From assembly GCA_022641375.1 (NCBI GenBank), contig JALCDF010000006.1, positions 1 to 47,274 on the forward strand: DNA of 47,274 bases. Reading direction: 5' to 3'. A model generated the notes under the pieces. It ran no database searches and was not told the origin of the DNA. It saw only the letters and a list, made by a program, of their open reading frames with translations. Within the stretch, counting starts at the first letter, position 1. Each line of letters opens with the position of its first letter. Below are positions 1 to 8,961 of the stretch, one piece after another. The translations under genes were made by a program, and so were the position numbers. This DNA is from Megasphaera sp. GTDB taxonomy: Bacteria > Bacillota > Negativicutes > Veillonellales > Megasphaeraceae.

Positions 1-662
1 AAACTATTCTGGAATTCGACAACTTTCTTGATTTCTTCATGCGCTGTCATGATGGCATCCAAAACATCTTCTTCCGGTACCTGTTTGGCACCGCCTTCAA
101 CCATAAGGATAGCGTCTTTCGTACCTGCTACGCAAATATCCATATCGCTTTGTTCGCTTTGTTCTACCGTAGGATTGATGACGAACTGGCCATCTACCCG
201 GCCGACACGAACACCGGCAATAGGACCTGCAAAGGGAATCTGAGACATGCATAAGGATACAGATGCCCCGATCATCGCCGCGATTTCCGGCGCATTATCA
301 TGATTTACGCAAAAATCATATGCCACGACATGAACATCATGACGATACGTTTTCGGGAAGAGAGGGCGGATAGGCCGATCGATCAGACGAGCAAAAAGAG
401 TTGCCGATTCAGGCGGTTTGCCTTCTCGTTTGATAAATCCACCGGGGATTTTACCAACCGAATACATTTTTTCTTCATAATCTACTGTCAACGGGAAAAA
501 ATCTGCATCTTCCCGAGGTTCCTTGGAACCCGTAGCCGTAACAAATACCGCTGTGTCACCATACCGTACCAGTGCGGCACCGCTTGCCTGTTTCGCTAGC
601 TTACCTACTTCAATGACGAGCGGACGGCCGGCAAATTCCATTTGGAACTTTTGTTCTTCCAT
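1..662 (-). CDS. pnp: Polyribonucleotide nucleotidyltransferase (PNPase), N-terminal part, cut by window edge
   Basis: The frame is open from an ATG at 662 to the left edge (220 codons) with an AGGAGGT Shine-Dalgarno at 669-675. The translation has the first RNase PH domain of PNPase: an N-terminal strand region reading [15 protein letters not shown], then [27 protein letters not shown] and [13 protein letters not shown], all hallmark PNPase segments. PNPase degrades RNA 3' to 5' by phosphorolysis as a trimer, often in a degradosome. The C-terminal RNase PH, KH and S1 domains lie outside the window. It follows rpsO on the same strand, the usual rpsO-pnp order, with a terminator-like hairpin between them. 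Confidence 0.97.
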   Translation of the reverse strand, partial: MEEQKFQMEFAGRPLVIEVGKLAKQASGAALVRYGDTAVFVTATGSKEPREDADFFPLTVDYEEKMYSVGKIPGGFIKREGKPPESATLFARLIDRPIRPLFPKTYRHDVHVVAYDFCVNHDNAPEIAAMIGASVSLCMSQIPFAGPIAGVRVGRVDGQFVINPTVEQSEQSDMDICVAGTKDAILMVEGGAKQVPEEDVLDAIMTAHEEIKKVVEFQNS

Positions 663-758
663 GACGTTACCTCCTTAAATATCACAGGTGATAGGCACTA
701 GACCGCAGGCATATCAGACAACATACCCGTGCTCTTCCACCTACCACCCTGTGCTCTG

Positions 759-790
759 AAAAAAGAGGCTGATGCGTCCACATCAGCCTC
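759..790 (-). terminator. Intrinsic terminator or attenuator between rpsO and pnp
   Basis: On the minus strand a 10-bp stem (GAGGCTGATG with CATCAGCCTC at 765-774 and 781-790) with a 6-nt loop is followed by a run of six T. It sits just after the rpsO stop, so it probably partly terminates rpsO transcription and reduces read-through into pnp. Confidence 0.85.
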
Positions 791-803
791 ACAGTGTGCA
801 AAA

Positions 804-1070
804 TTATTTACGCAAGTTTAATTTACCAAGGATTGCGCGATAGCGTTCCAGGTTGTGTTTCTGTAAATAGCCGAGCAAGTTACGACGCTGGCCGACTAAT
901 TTCAAAAGTCCGCGACGGGACGCATGGTCCTTCTTGTTGCTGCGCAGATGTTCCGTAAGATACGTGATACGGCTCGTAAGAAGAGCAATCTGCACTTCCG
1001 GGGATCCGGTATCAGCTTCATTTGCACCAAATTCAGTAATAATTTTTTTCTTTTCTTCTACACTTAACAT
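804..1070 (-). CDS. rpsO: 30S ribosomal protein S15
   Basis: The 88-residue product matches S15 over its whole length, including [15 protein letters not shown] and [21 protein letters not shown], which contact 16S rRNA helix 22 and the platform. I use the ATG at 1070 rather than the in-frame ATG at 1085, because GGAGGAA (1077-1083) lies 6 nt ahead of 1070 and the S15 family starts at this point. A consensus promoter lies at 1161-1189 and leaves a leader of about 85 nt, in which S15 autoregulation is possible. A hairpin terminator follows and pnp lies downstream. Confidence 0.97.
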   Translation of the reverse strand: MLSVEEKKKIITEFGANEADTGSPEVQIALLTSRITYLTEHLRSNKKDHASRRGLLKLVGQRRNLLGYLQKHNLERYRAILGKLNLRK

Positions 1071-1113
1071 ATTCTTTTCCTCCATGTAATATAATCTATT
1101 CGCAAAGCACTAA

Positions 1114-1138
1114 GTGTTCGTCGGAGTCGTCGACACAC
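1114..1138 (-). promoter_or_regulatory. Possible structured S15 leader element
   Basis: In the leader between the rpsO promoter and start codon, GTGT-GTCG pairs with CGAC-(GA bulge)-ACAC around a 7-nt loop. S15 represses its own translation through leader structures in several bacteria, so an autoregulatory role is plausible. I cannot match a named leader class, so this is inference. Confidence 0.35.
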
Positions 1139-1160
1139 CGAGTACCCGTACGACATAACT

Positions 1161-1189
1161 ATTATACTATAGGCAAAACGTTGTGTAAA
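1161..1189 (-). promoter_or_regulatory. Sigma-70-type promoter of rpsO
   Basis: On the minus strand TTTACA (1184-1189) and TATAAT (1161-1166) are separated by exactly 17 bp. Transcription would start near 1154. It separates rpsO from the upstream radC operon. Confidence 0.85.
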
Positions 1190-1201
1190 GGGTTTATACC
1201 T

Positions 1202-1220
1202 ATTGTATATATGATACAAT
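1202..1220. repeat. Perfect AT-rich inverted repeat upstream of the rpsO promoter
   Basis: ATTGTAT and ATACAAT flank a 5-bp centre (1202-1208 and 1214-1220). It lies between the radC stop and the -35 box of rpsO. It could be a weak operator or part of radC 3' end processing. It has no T tract and is not a convincing terminator. Confidence 0.4.
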
Positions 1221-1254
1221 CCACTATGTTCCCTGTTCCTGTCGGCACCGGATA

Positions 1255-1944
1255 TTATAAATAGCCTTTTTCGCAAAGACTGACATACGTCCCATCGCCG
1301 ATGATGACGTGATCCAGGACCGGGATTTCCATCATCGTGCCTACTTCGGCAATATGCCGGGTAACGGCAATATCCTCGCTGCTGGGAGAAGGATCCCCGC
1401 TCGGATGGTTGTGGAGAAGGATAATGGCTGCCGCATTATAGCGTAACGCCAGACGAAAGACATCCCTGGCCTTGGCCAGGCTGGCGTTCAGCGTGCCAAT
1501 CGTAAGGGTCTGACAAGTAATCAGCTGATTCTTCGTCGACAGAAAGACGGCCGCAAATCGTTCCTGCGGCAGAAAACGCATGTCTTCCATCACATAATCC
1601 GCAACAGCCTGCGGTGAACTGAAGTCGGGAGCGAGTTGTTTTACCCGCTGCCGGGAGATGCGCCGTCCCAATTCAATGGCAGCACAAACCGTAATTGCCT
1701 TGTCTGTGCCGATTCCATGGATACGGCATAAATCATCAATACCAGATTCACTCAAATAATACAGATTTTCGCCCGGCAGGGACCGGATCACCTCGCGGGA
1801 TACATCCAGGACCGAATGACCTTTGGTCCCGGTTCGCAATAAAATTGCCAGGAGTTCCTGATCTGTGAGGGCTCGTGAGCCCTGCCGGAGAAATTTTTCT
1901 CGTGGTTTTTCACTGGCCGATAACTGGCTCAGAGGAACGGTCAT
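1255..1944 (-). CDS. radC: RadC family JAB-domain protein
   Basis: The 229-residue protein has an N-terminal helix-hairpin-helix-like region (LCRIHGIGTDKAITVCAAIELGRR) and a C-terminal JAB/MPN metalloprotease-like domain with the HNHPSGDPSPSSEDI motif that binds zinc in RadC proteins. Despite the name, a DNA repair role is not established; the family is conserved next to maf in many Firmicutes. It starts in an ATGA overlap with the maf stop codon, so translation is coupled. It is the last gene of the glnS-DUF4321-maf-radC group. Confidence 0.93.
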   Translation of the reverse strand: MTVPLSQLSASEKPREKFLRQGSRALTDQELLAILLRTGTKGHSVLDVSREVIRSLPGENLYYLSESGIDDLCRIHGIGTDKAITVCAAIELGRRISRQRVKQLAPDFSSPQAVADYVMEDMRFLPQERFAAVFLSTKNQLITCQTLTIGTLNASLAKARDVFRLALRYNAAAIILLHNHPSGDPSPSSEDIAVTRHIAEVGTMMEIPVLDHVIIGDGTYVSLCEKGYL

Positions 1945-2501
1945 AAACCTGCCTTTGCCTTATGCAGCAGTTTGCATACCTGCGCTAACGGAAGACCGAC
2001 TACATTGGTATACGACCCATTGATCTTATCAACAAAGGATGCCGCTTTGCCCTGGATTCCATAGGCTCCCGCCTTGTCCCGCGGTTCTCCTGTCGCAACA
2101 TATGCGGCAATTTCTTCCTCATCCAGGCGGCGGAACCACACTTTGGTTTCTACTACTTTGGTATACAAGGCATCATCCTTTACCAGTGCAACTCCCGTAA
2201 AAACGGAATGTTTCTGCCCTGATAACTTTTTTAACATCGCTGCTGCTTCTTTATCATTTCCCGGTTTGCCTAAGATGGTGTCACCGATTGCAACGATAGT
2301 ATCTGCACCCAGGACCCATTGTCCCGGATATTTAGCCGCTACATCACGAGCTTTCCCTATGGCCTGCACCTGCGCGAACTTTTCAGGATCCTTTTTTTTA
2401 GAGGATTCCTCTGTATAGTTGCTGGGATTGACCATATACGCAATCCCGGCCTGAGATAATAATTCCCGCCGCCGCGGTGAGCCGGAAGCTAATATAAGCA
2501 C
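1941..2501 (-). CDS. maf: Maf family nucleotide pyrophosphatase
   Basis: The product hydrolyses non-canonical or pyrimidine nucleoside triphosphates to monophosphates and is linked to septum inhibition in Bacillus. The motifs ILASGSPRRRELL, VLGADTIVAI, KAGAYGIQG and GSYTNVVGLPL span the family. I choose a GTG start at 2501: a perfect AGGAGG lies at 2509-2514 with 7-nt spacing, and the family normally begins just before LILASGSPRR. An ATG at 2519 overlapping the upstream stop is the alternative and gives 192 instead of 186 residues. It overlaps radC by 4 nt. Confidence 0.93.
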   Translation of the reverse strand: MLILASGSPRRRELLSQAGIAYMVNPSNYTEESSKKKDPEKFAQVQAIGKARDVAAKYPGQWVLGADTIVAIGDTILGKPGNDKEAAAMLKKLSGQKHSVFTGVALVKDDALYTKVVETKVWFRRLDEEEIAAYVATGEPRDKAGAYGIQGKAASFVDKINGSYTNVVGLPLAQVCKLLHKAKAGL

Positions 2502-2515
2502 CTGCCTGCCTCCTA

Positions 2516-2785
2516 TCATACATGGCGAAAAATGAATAATGCCACAAATATTCCGATAATACTCAACAAATTCGGCGCAAACCGTATGCCAAACTTAATT
2601 TCCATGACATACAGGTTAATATCAACATGCTGTATATTGAATATTTCATAGTGCTGGGACAGTATCGGTACGACACTTCCCACACTGACTCCGGACAGCA
2701 TATCTCCGAGAATACCTCCCAGTATGCCGCCAACCGTAAGAAATAATATACATAACAGCACACCATGCGCTGCAAATGATTTCAT
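2516..2785 (-). CDS. Small membrane protein, DUF4321 family
   Basis: The 89-residue protein has two hydrophobic helices (about 8-30 and 70-88) with glycine-rich GGILGGILGDML after the first, and a short polar loop between them, as in DUF4321 proteins of Firmicutes that sit beside maf, radC and mreB. Its function is unknown. GGGGG lies 10 nt before the ATG. It is encoded 33 nt after glnS and just before maf. Confidence 0.8.
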   Translation of the reverse strand: MKSFAAHGVLLCILFLTVGGILGGILGDMLSGVSVGSVVPILSQHYEIFNIQHVDINLYVMEIKFGIRFAPNLLSIIGIFVALFIFRHV

Positions 2786-2818
2786 GGTTTGTAATCCCCC
2801 TATGTCACCTATCGCATT

Positions 2819-4501
2819 TTATTTCTTTTTTTGCATCTTAGCCCAGGTATCACGAAGGCCGACGATACGGTTCACTACGATATGATCCGGTGTTGTATCG
2901 GGATCGATAACGAAATAGCCTTGGCGAAGGAACTGGAATTTATCGCCTGCTTTATATTCAGCCAGGCAGGCTTCCGCTTTACTATGATACACATCCAGGC
3001 TATGGGGATTGATTTGAGATAAGAAGTCTTTGCTGTCGGCCGCTTCACCATCTTCTGTCTGAAGCAGATAATCGTAAATACGGGTTTCGACATCTACCGC
3101 ATCATCCATGTTCACCCAGTGAAGCGTACCTTTGACCTTGCGGTTGGCATTCACGCCACTACCGCTCTTGCTTTCCGGATCATAGGTGCAATGCAGTTCG
3201 ATGATATTGCCATCATCATCTTTGACAATGTCTTCACATTTGATGATATAGGCATATTTCAAGCGGACTTCTTTACCCGGCGCCAGGCGGAAAAATTTCC
3301 GTACGGGCTGTTCCATGAAGTCTTTCCGTTCGATATATATATTCTTGCTGAATGTCATCATGCGGCTGCCCATCGCTTCATTTTCCTGATTATTATCAGC
3401 CACACACTGTTCAGTCTGGCCATCGGGATAATTGGTAATGACGACTTTGATCGGGTCAATGACGGTCATCAGCCGCGGTGCCTTCATCTTCAGGTCCTGA
3501 CGGATACAATATTCCAACAGGGAAATATCAACCGTGCTGTCCGCTTTGGCTACGCCAATACGTTCACAAAAATCACGGATTGATTCCGGTGTATACCCAC
3601 GGCGGCGTATACCGGCAATGGTCGGCATACGGGGATCATCCCAGCCGCTGACGATGCCTTTTTCTACAAGGACGCGGAGTTTGCGTTTACTCATGATGAG
3701 ATTGGTCACATTCAGGCGGGCAAATTCGATCTGCCGGGGCACCTGTCCTTCCGGGTCATCCCATTCTTCAAGGCACCAATTGTACAGCGGACGATGATCT
3801 TCAAATTCCAAGGTACAGATAGAATGCGTAATCCGTTCGATTGCATCCGATACGGGATGGGCAAAATCGTACATCGGATAGATGCACCATTTGTCACCGG
3901 TCCGATGATGTCTGGCGTGGAGGATACGGTAGATAACCGGGTCACGCATATTGATATTCGGACTGGACATATCGATTTTAGCCCGCAGTACCTTTTCACC
4001 ATCAGCATATTTGCCATCTTTCATTTCCTGGAATAATTGCAGGTTTTCTTCTATGGAGCGGTCACGATATGGGCTTTCTTTCCCGGGCGTATTGAAATCC
4101 CCGCGATATTCCTTTATTTGTTCTCCGGTCAGATCATCCACATAGGCCCTGCCACATTTGATGAGTTTCACTGCATACGCATACAACTGATCAAAATAAT
4201 TGGACGTGTAGAAGCAGCGGTCATCCCATGTGAATCCCAGCCATTCCACATCTTTTTTGATGGAGTTCACATATTCCACGTTTTCTTTCGACGGGTTCGT
4301 ATCATCAAACCGAAGATTCGTTATGCCGCCATATTTCTGGGCAATACCAAAATTCAGGCAAATAGATTTGGCATGACCGATATGGAGGTATCCGTTCGGT
4401 TCGGGCGGGAAACGGGTATGGATCCGTTTTCCATATGTATTCGCTTCGTTGTCTTCATCGATAATATTTTCAATAAAATTTTTTGTAACTTCGTTTTCCA
4501 T
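2819..4501 (-). CDS. glnS: Glutaminyl-tRNA synthetase (GlnRS)
   Basis: This class Ic synthetase charges tRNA-Gln directly. The 560-residue product carries the HIGH-type motif in [14 protein letters not shown] near the N-terminus, the KMSKS-type loop IMSKRKL, and the GlnRS region [20 protein letters not shown], followed by the C-terminal anticodon-binding beta barrels. The ATG at 4501 has GGGGAG just upstream; an earlier in-frame ATG at 4561 has no ribosome binding site and lies upstream of the promoter-like element. GlnRS is uncommon in Firmicutes, most of which use GatCAB, so its ancestry probably involves transfer. It heads the glnS-DUF4321-maf-radC group. Confidence 0.96.
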   Translation of the reverse strand: MENEVTKNFIENIIDEDNEANTYGKRIHTRFPPEPNGYLHIGHAKSICLNFGIAQKYGGITNLRFDDTNPSKENVEYVNSIKKDVEWLGFTWDDRCFYTSNYFDQLYAYAVKLIKCGRAYVDDLTGEQIKEYRGDFNTPGKESPYRDRSIEENLQLFQEMKDGKYADGEKVLRAKIDMSSPNINMRDPVIYRILHARHHRTGDKWCIYPMYDFAHPVSDAIERITHSICTLEFEDHRPLYNWCLEEWDDPEGQVPRQIEFARLNVTNLIMSKRKLRVLVEKGIVSGWDDPRMPTIAGIRRRGYTPESIRDFCERIGVAKADSTVDISLLEYCIRQDLKMKAPRLMTVIDPIKVVITNYPDGQTEQCVADNNQENEAMGSRMMTFSKNIYIERKDFMEQPVRKFFRLAPGKEVRLKYAYIIKCEDIVKDDDGNIIELHCTYDPESKSGSGVNANRKVKGTLHWVNMDDAVDVETRIYDYLLQTEDGEAADSKDFLSQINPHSLDVYHSKAEACLAEYKAGDKFQFLRQGYFVIDPDTTPDHIVVNRIVGLRDTWAKMQKKK

Positions 4502-4538
4502 GAAAGACTCCCCTTTTATCTTAAAGTATACTGCATTT

Positions 4539-4547
4539 ATTTTACCA
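4539..4547 (-). promoter_or_regulatory. Extended -10 promoter element for glnS
   Basis: On the minus strand TGGTAAAAT forms an extended -10 box about 40 nt before the glnS ATG. The -35 region is poor (TATGTT at 17 bp), so this is a moderate call. Confidence 0.5.
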
Positions 4548-4610
4548 TAAAATGACCACAAAACATAGGTCTGTTGTGCGAAATATCCATTCCGGCACCG
4601 CCGGTAAATA

Positions 4611-4619
4611 TGCTATAAT
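4611..4619 (+). promoter_or_regulatory. Extended -10 promoter for the FAH-family gene
   Basis: TGCTATAAT is a perfect extended -10 (TGnTATAAT), 36 nt before the ATG at 4656; AAAGGAG follows as ribosome binding site. No good -35 is visible, as is common with extended -10 promoters. It is divergent from the glnS promoter. Confidence 0.6.
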
Positions 4620-4655
4620 AAGGATACATCATTTATAAAAGGAGACGATACGAAC

Positions 4656-5558
4656 ATGTTCATAAAAAAACTGATTACGTACGATTATTTAGGCCTGGTG
4701 CAATGGGGCGTCCTCAATGAAGACGAATCCGGCGTCTATGGTGCTATCGAATTAGAAGAAGCATTTTTCACCCCCCTGCCAGAAAATCTGGCTGACTTTA
4801 TCCGCCAGGGAAATAACGGGCTGCTGGCATTAGCCGATTCACTGGAACAAAATGAAAAGACGCATGCAGTCACTGCCCGTCCGCTGGATACAATCAACAT
4901 CATGGCTCCTCTGCCTCATTTAGAAAAAAATGTCTTTTGTATCGGCAAAAATTATGCGGAACATATCGCTGAATTCGATAAGACCAAAAATCCGGATTTA
5001 CCGAAATATCCACTGATTTTCACAAAAGCTCCCACTTCGGTCATCGGCACGGAAGACCTCATCGATCCGCATAAAAACGTAACCAATGAGCTGGATTATG
5101 AAGGGGAACTGGGCGTCATCATCGGCAAAGAAGGCTCTGACATCCCCATCAGTGAAGCCATGGACCATGTCTACGGCTTTACGATCATCAATGATGTGAC
5201 AGCTCGTGATTTGCAGCGCAATCATGTCCAATGGTTCCACGGCAAAAGCCTGGATACGTTCTGCCCCATGGGACCCTGCATCCTGTTGCGCGACGCCTCT
5301 CCTGATACCTTTGATGTCGTAACGAAGGTAAACGGCGAAGTACGTCAGGATGGTTCTACGGGAGAATTTATTTTCACGATTCCCGAACTCATCCGCTTCA
5401 TTTCCCAGGGAACGACATTGCAACCGGGGGACGTCATTGCGACAGGCACGCCGTCCGGCGTCGGTGTCGGCTTCAATCCGCCCAAATATCTCCATTCCGG
5501 GGATACGGTAAAGATTGAAATCTCCGGCATCGGAACATTGGAAAATAAAGTAAAATAA
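4656..5558 (+). CDS. Fumarylacetoacetate hydrolase (FAH) family protein
   Basis: The 300-residue protein has a short N-terminal domain and a C-terminal FAH catalytic fold from about residue 90. Visible features are CIGKNYAEHI, metal ligands E149 and E151 in LDYEGELGVIIG, D180 in INDVTARD, and the closing ATGTPSGVG loop. Family members are Mg-dependent C-C hydrolases, acylpyruvases, oxaloacetate decarboxylases or tautomerases, and the sequence alone does not fix the substrate. It is a single-gene plus-strand unit with its own extended -10 promoter and a strong terminator. Proximity to malate or oxaloacetate metabolism elsewhere in the window is not evidence of function. Confidence 0.9.
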   Translation: MFIKKLITYDYLGLVQWGVLNEDESGVYGAIELEEAFFTPLPENLADFIRQGNNGLLALADSLEQNEKTHAVTARPLDTINIMAPLPHLEKNVFCIGKNYAEHIAEFDKTKNPDLPKYPLIFTKAPTSVIGTEDLIDPHKNVTNELDYEGELGVIIGKEGSDIPISEAMDHVYGFTIINDVTARDLQRNHVQWFHGKSLDTFCPMGPCILLRDASPDTFDVVTKVNGEVRQDGSTGEFIFTIPELIRFISQGTTLQPGDVIATGTPSGVGVGFNPPKYLHSGDTVKIEISGIGTLENKVK

Positions 5559-5573
5559 AGTATCTTCTATAAG

Positions 5574-5615
5574 CAAGGCTGTCACCATCCGGTTGACAGC
5601 CTTGTTTTATTTTTT
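5574..5615 (+). terminator. Intrinsic terminator of the FAH-family gene
   Basis: An 11-bp perfect stem (CAAGGCTGTCA and TGACAGCCTTG at 5574-5584 and 5594-5604) is followed by TTTTATTTTTT. It also lies just past the stop of the convergent gene ending at 5614 but lacks a good T run in that direction. Confidence 0.92.
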
Positions 5616-6888
5616 ATGACCGGCCGACTTTTTGTTTACCGCCCTTTTGAGCGAGACGCTCCAATTGTTTCATCTGGAACGATGAATACGCACCTGCTGC
5701 TCCTGCTGTCGAACCCTTCACTTTGGCATAGATGATATCCATTAATATAGTCGCTTTTCGTTCAGATAAGCCCTTCCTCCATTTCCCGGCATGGCAGTAT
5801 GATTCCAACACCTGTTCTGCTTCACTGTAATTCTCTTTCAAAATAAGCCAGCGGATCTGCGACAAGAGTCGGAATGCCTCGGAAAACCGGACCAACGGAT
5901 GATAGGTCTCCCAAAAACGATAAAATTCCTGTTCGTTACGGCCACGGATATACAAGGTCAGCAACGAGGTATACATGTGCGTAAATCCCGACACCGGCAA
6001 CCCTTCCCGGCGGCGCCGGTAATCTATTTCACACGCATATCCGTAATACCGTACAGCGCTGGCATAGGCTCCCTTCGTATCATTACAAAGATTGAACTGA
6101 TACGCGCAATCAAAGATTTTGCCCATCATATAATACACATCCCAGGACATCGCCTGCCGCTGCCTGCTATGGACGACGGCCTCTATATCTTCAACGACGC
6201 GGGGAAGATTTTCCTGTTTGCGGACGGCTTCAATACAATGGCAGATGCGATGAAATTTTTGGCAATGTTCTTCCTGGCTGCCATAAAGAGACAACTTGAC
6301 AGGAAACAGTAAATGGATTTCATCTAACAATGCCGAGTAAAAATTAAATGATTCCAGGCCGCAGCGGCATAGCCCATAGCAGGCACGGCTATACAACAGA
6401 CTCCCCGTATCGTTATTGTCTTCCAAAATCTGGACCGCTTCATCATACAATGCAAATGCCTGATTCTTTTTATCGCATTTTTCCGGAAACGTATCCTCAC
6501 TGGAGAAATCTTTGGTGTTTTTATACAATACCGTTCCATATTGGAATACATCTTTCGGATGATGCTCTTTTCGTAGAATTTTTTCGTAATATTCGCAGGC
6601 TTTTTTCTTACTTTCCTTTTTGGGGCAAGGCAGAATTTTCTGTTTCTTATTAGAAATACTGGAAATATAGTCCGTATAATAGGCAGCTGCCATTCCCCGC
6701 AGGGCCCGTATATCTTCTTCGCAGCCCGGCGTATCCAATATGCCCTGATAGACTTTTAAAGACAATACCGCTATTTCATTGCGTTGTTCCTTTACCGGCA
6801 CCTTTTCCAGGACTTCCAGGCACCCTTCCCAGTCTTTTTTAAGTAATAAAGACTGTAATCGCTGCTCCGGTGAAGCAAAAGATTCCAT
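5614..6888 (-). CDS. Uncharacterised helical-repeat (TPR-like) cytoplasmic protein
   Basis: I do not recognise this 424-residue protein. It has no signal peptide or membrane segment. It is rich in Tyr, Cys and Leu and consists of successive amphipathic helices with spacing like TPR units, for example around ACEYYEKILRKEHHPKDV, AFALYDEAVQILEDNND and SAVRYYGYACEIDYRRRR. The C-terminus is basic. I prefer the ATG at 6888 (GGGAG 10 nt upstream) over the in-frame ATG at 6918, which has only a distant GAGGT. It is probably monocistronic and is convergent with the FAH-family gene. A scaffold or regulatory role is possible but unsupported. Confidence 0.75.
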   Translation of the reverse strand: MESFASPEQRLQSLLLKKDWEGCLEVLEKVPVKEQRNEIAVLSLKVYQGILDTPGCEEDIRALRGMAAAYYTDYISSISNKKQKILPCPKKESKKKACEYYEKILRKEHHPKDVFQYGTVLYKNTKDFSSEDTFPEKCDKKNQAFALYDEAVQILEDNNDTGSLLYSRACYGLCRCGLESFNFYSALLDEIHLLFPVKLSLYGSQEEHCQKFHRICHCIEAVRKQENLPRVVEDIEAVVHSRQRQAMSWDVYYMMGKIFDCAYQFNLCNDTKGAYASAVRYYGYACEIDYRRRREGLPVSGFTHMYTSLLTLYIRGRNEQEFYRFWETYHPLVRFSEAFRLLSQIRWLILKENYSEAEQVLESYCHAGKWRKGLSERKATILMDIIYAKVKGSTAGAAGAYSSFQMKQLERLAQKGGKQKVGRS

Positions 6889-7054
6889 AATCACATATCT
6901 CCCTTCTATTTTATACATACCGCTGTCATGACCTCATTGTGCCATAAAATGTAGAAAAAGCCAGTATATTTGCATTAGAATTGTATTAGAATCTACTGAG
7001 AGATAGATTAAAAAAGTATTACTAACAGATAGCCCTTATTTTCAGAGATATGAA

Positions 7055-7094
7055 AAGCATCCTGCCGCCGGTATATCCATGCAGCAGGATGCTT
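7055..7094 (-). terminator. Hairpin terminator after the universal stress protein gene
   Basis: An 11-bp perfect stem (AAGCATCCTGC with GCAGGATGCTT) directly follows the stop codon on the minus strand, with a loop of 18 nt and only four T after it. It is a plausible but not ideal intrinsic terminator. Confidence 0.65.
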
Positions 7095-7526
7095 CTATTT
7101 ATTAATCATGACAGGAATCTGTGAACGCAATAAAACATATTGACTGACACTGCCCATCAAAATTTGTTTGAGATGGCTTTGGCCACGGTTTCCCATGACA
7201 ATCAAATCTACCGGAGCCTCCTGACAATACTCCACGATATTAGGGGCCGGATCCCCGATGCGCACTACCGCTTTGGCTTTAACTTCGGCAGGGATCTGAT
7301 GCATCAGATCCGTAAGGATTTCATATCCTTTTTCTTTCAGCTCGGACGGTATATATCCGCCTGTACTGACCTGTTCGAATGAATTGATTTCTTTATTCAT
7401 ATCGACAACGGTGAGCAGTATCAATTCTGATCCGCAATGTAATGCCAGGTATACTGCTTTATCCAAGGCATGGCGTGACGCATCGGACCCGTCTACAGGT
7501 ACTAAAATATGTTTGATTTCTTCCAT
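7095..7526 (-). CDS. Universal stress protein, ATP-binding UspA type
   Basis: The 143-residue protein has the UspA fold: VPVDGSDAS at the first strand and the nucleotide-binding motif G-2x-G-9x-GS at residues 112-126 (GNRG...GS), followed by the last strand IPVMI. This marks the ATP-binding subclass. It starts with ATG after GAGAGGTGAT and lies 13 nt downstream of the permease gene, so the two are probably co-transcribed under the MarR regulator. Its precise role is unknown. Confidence 0.92.
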   Translation of the reverse strand: MEEIKHILVPVDGSDASRHALDKAVYLALHCGSELILLTVVDMNKEINSFEQVSTGGYIPSELKEKGYEILTDLMHQIPAEVKAKAVVRIGDPAPNIVEYCQEAPVDLIVMGNRGQSHLKQILMGSVSQYVLLRSQIPVMINK

Positions 7527-7539
7527 CTATATCACCTCT

Positions 7540-8676
7540 CTATTCTGCATGGACGGCCTGTGTCCGCAACATTTTTCTACGGACACGATAGAAGCAGCAA
7601 CAAAAAACGACCAATATAACCCCGAAATAAATAAGAAAAGAACCTAATTCATGACTGATCGCGGAAAAATCAGCCCCGCGGAGCATGATATCCCGGATAA
7701 ATTCATATTCCCAACGCAGGGGAAATACATGGGTCAGCGTCTGGACCCAGCCGGCCTGTTCCGCAATCGGCCCGGTCGCCCCGCCAAAAATAAAACCGCC
7801 CGGAATAAATAAGATCATCCGGCTGGCAGCTACACCGGGATTCGCTGCCGTCCAGCCAAACAGCAGGCTCATGACCCCCACTGCGGGTATATAAAATAAC
7901 TGCGTCAAATAAAATAACAACACGCTGCCCGTAAAAGACATGTCATTGAAATAATGCAGGATCACCATGCCGACGGTAAGGGCCGTTAACAGGCAGCCGC
8001 AATACGGTACCAGCCGGATAAGGATATCGAAGGGTGTCCCCTCCGCCAGGATTTTTTGTAGTTCTCCGGTCATACGCAGCCGCGGTATCATCCCAATCGT
8101 AGCAAACGTGAAAAACATGGAGGAGAAAAAGAACAAAAAGCCCTGCACTTCACCATTATTCGCCGCCGACCCCTGCGGATTGAACAACAGCCGGTCCCTG
8201 AGGGTAATACCATAATCCGCCCGCGTCGTCTTTTCACCACTCAGTTTTTCATTTTCCGCGGCTATGATTTCATTCAGGGATTCCATGATTTCGGCTGTCT
8301 GCGCAATATTCGTATTATCATAGAACACGCCAATGGCACCGCTGGATGAACTATACCGGTCTTTTTCCAGGTCTTTCGGCAAATATACGACAGCTAATAC
8401 TTTATCTTCATAAAAAAGCGAGGTGGGATCTACCGCCGAATTGATAATCGATGTAACGTGAATAAACGGCGACGAATCGACTTCTTCGATGATTTCATGA
8501 CTATACCTGGAATTATCCAGGTCAATGACGGCTATGGGGCCTTTCAGGATAGCGTTGTTTCCCAATGTCAGCGTGAAGAAGATGGAACATACCAGCGCCA
8601 CCATCATAGCTACTTTTTCATAGGGCATACCCATGCCGGAAAAGAGGAATTTGATTTCATCCTTAAGTGAATTCAT
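7540..8676 (-). CDS. ABC-2 type transporter permease (multidrug export family)
   Basis: The 378-residue protein has the ABC2_membrane_3 layout: one N-terminal membrane helix (about 24-40), a large extracytoplasmic domain (about 45-175) with the IAVIDLDNSRYSHEI segment, then five or six membrane helices and a basic C-terminus. Such permeases work with a HlyD-type periplasmic adaptor and an ATPase to export drugs or other small molecules. No ATPase is nearby and the adaptor upstream is a remnant. The ATG at 8676 fits GAGG with 8-nt spacing better than the ATG at 8682. The gene overlaps the HlyD remnant. Confidence 0.85.
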   Translation of the reverse strand: MNSLKDEIKFLFSGMGMPYEKVAMMVALVCSIFFTLTLGNNAILKGPIAVIDLDNSRYSHEIIEEVDSSPFIHVTSIINSAVDPTSLFYEDKVLAVVYLPKDLEKDRYSSSSGAIGVFYDNTNIAQTAEIMESLNEIIAAENEKLSGEKTTRADYGITLRDRLLFNPQGSAANNGEVQGFLFFFSSMFFTFATIGMIPRLRMTGELQKILAEGTPFDILIRLVPYCGCLLTALTVGMVILHYFNDMSFTGSVLLFYLTQLFYIPAVGVMSLLFGWTAANPGVAASRMILFIPGGFIFGGATGPIAEQAGWVQTLTHVFPLRWEYEFIRDIMLRGADFSAISHELGSFLIYFGVILVVFCCCFYRVRRKMLRTQAVHAE

Positions 8677-8961
8677 TTTCATTTACCTCGATCGTCATTC
8701 CCGGTATGATATCCTGCCCCGGATCCGTATAGATACGAATCTGGAATGCCGTCAAATCTGCCTGCCCTTTTTCACGGGTCATCTTCAAATCAGCAAATCC
8801 CGGCGCCTGCGTGATGAAACGGATAGAGCCGTTCACGTTGTTGCGGCCGGCTACGGTGTGCCCTGCAATATTATCTCCTTCATGCATTTTCACGGCCTGA
8901 TTTTCACTGACATAAATATCATAATAATACCGTATTTCAACGTTCGTTGACGTAAATTCAT
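8663..8961 (-). pseudogene. Remnant of a HlyD family membrane-fusion (adaptor) protein
   Basis: An ATG at 8961 with GGGAGATATC upstream begins a typical HlyD N-terminus (MNLRQRTLKYGIIMIF), but that frame stops at 8890 after 23 codons. From 8974 down to 8663 a different frame is open without a start near the ribosome binding site and encodes only the C-terminal HlyD part: YYYDIYVSENQAVKMHEGD, then FITQAPGFADLKMTREKG, QADLTAFQIRIY and the closing PGMTIEV. The coiled-coil and lipoyl regions are missing. The simplest reading is an internal deletion that joined the start to the last 100 codons out of frame. A short product from an internal ATG at 8893 cannot be excluded. Confidence 0.8.

Noticed and set aside
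4998-5588. A 196-codon minus-strand open frame over the FAH-family gene
   Set aside because: It reads through the terminator stem and is antisense to a clear enzyme gene with its own promoter.
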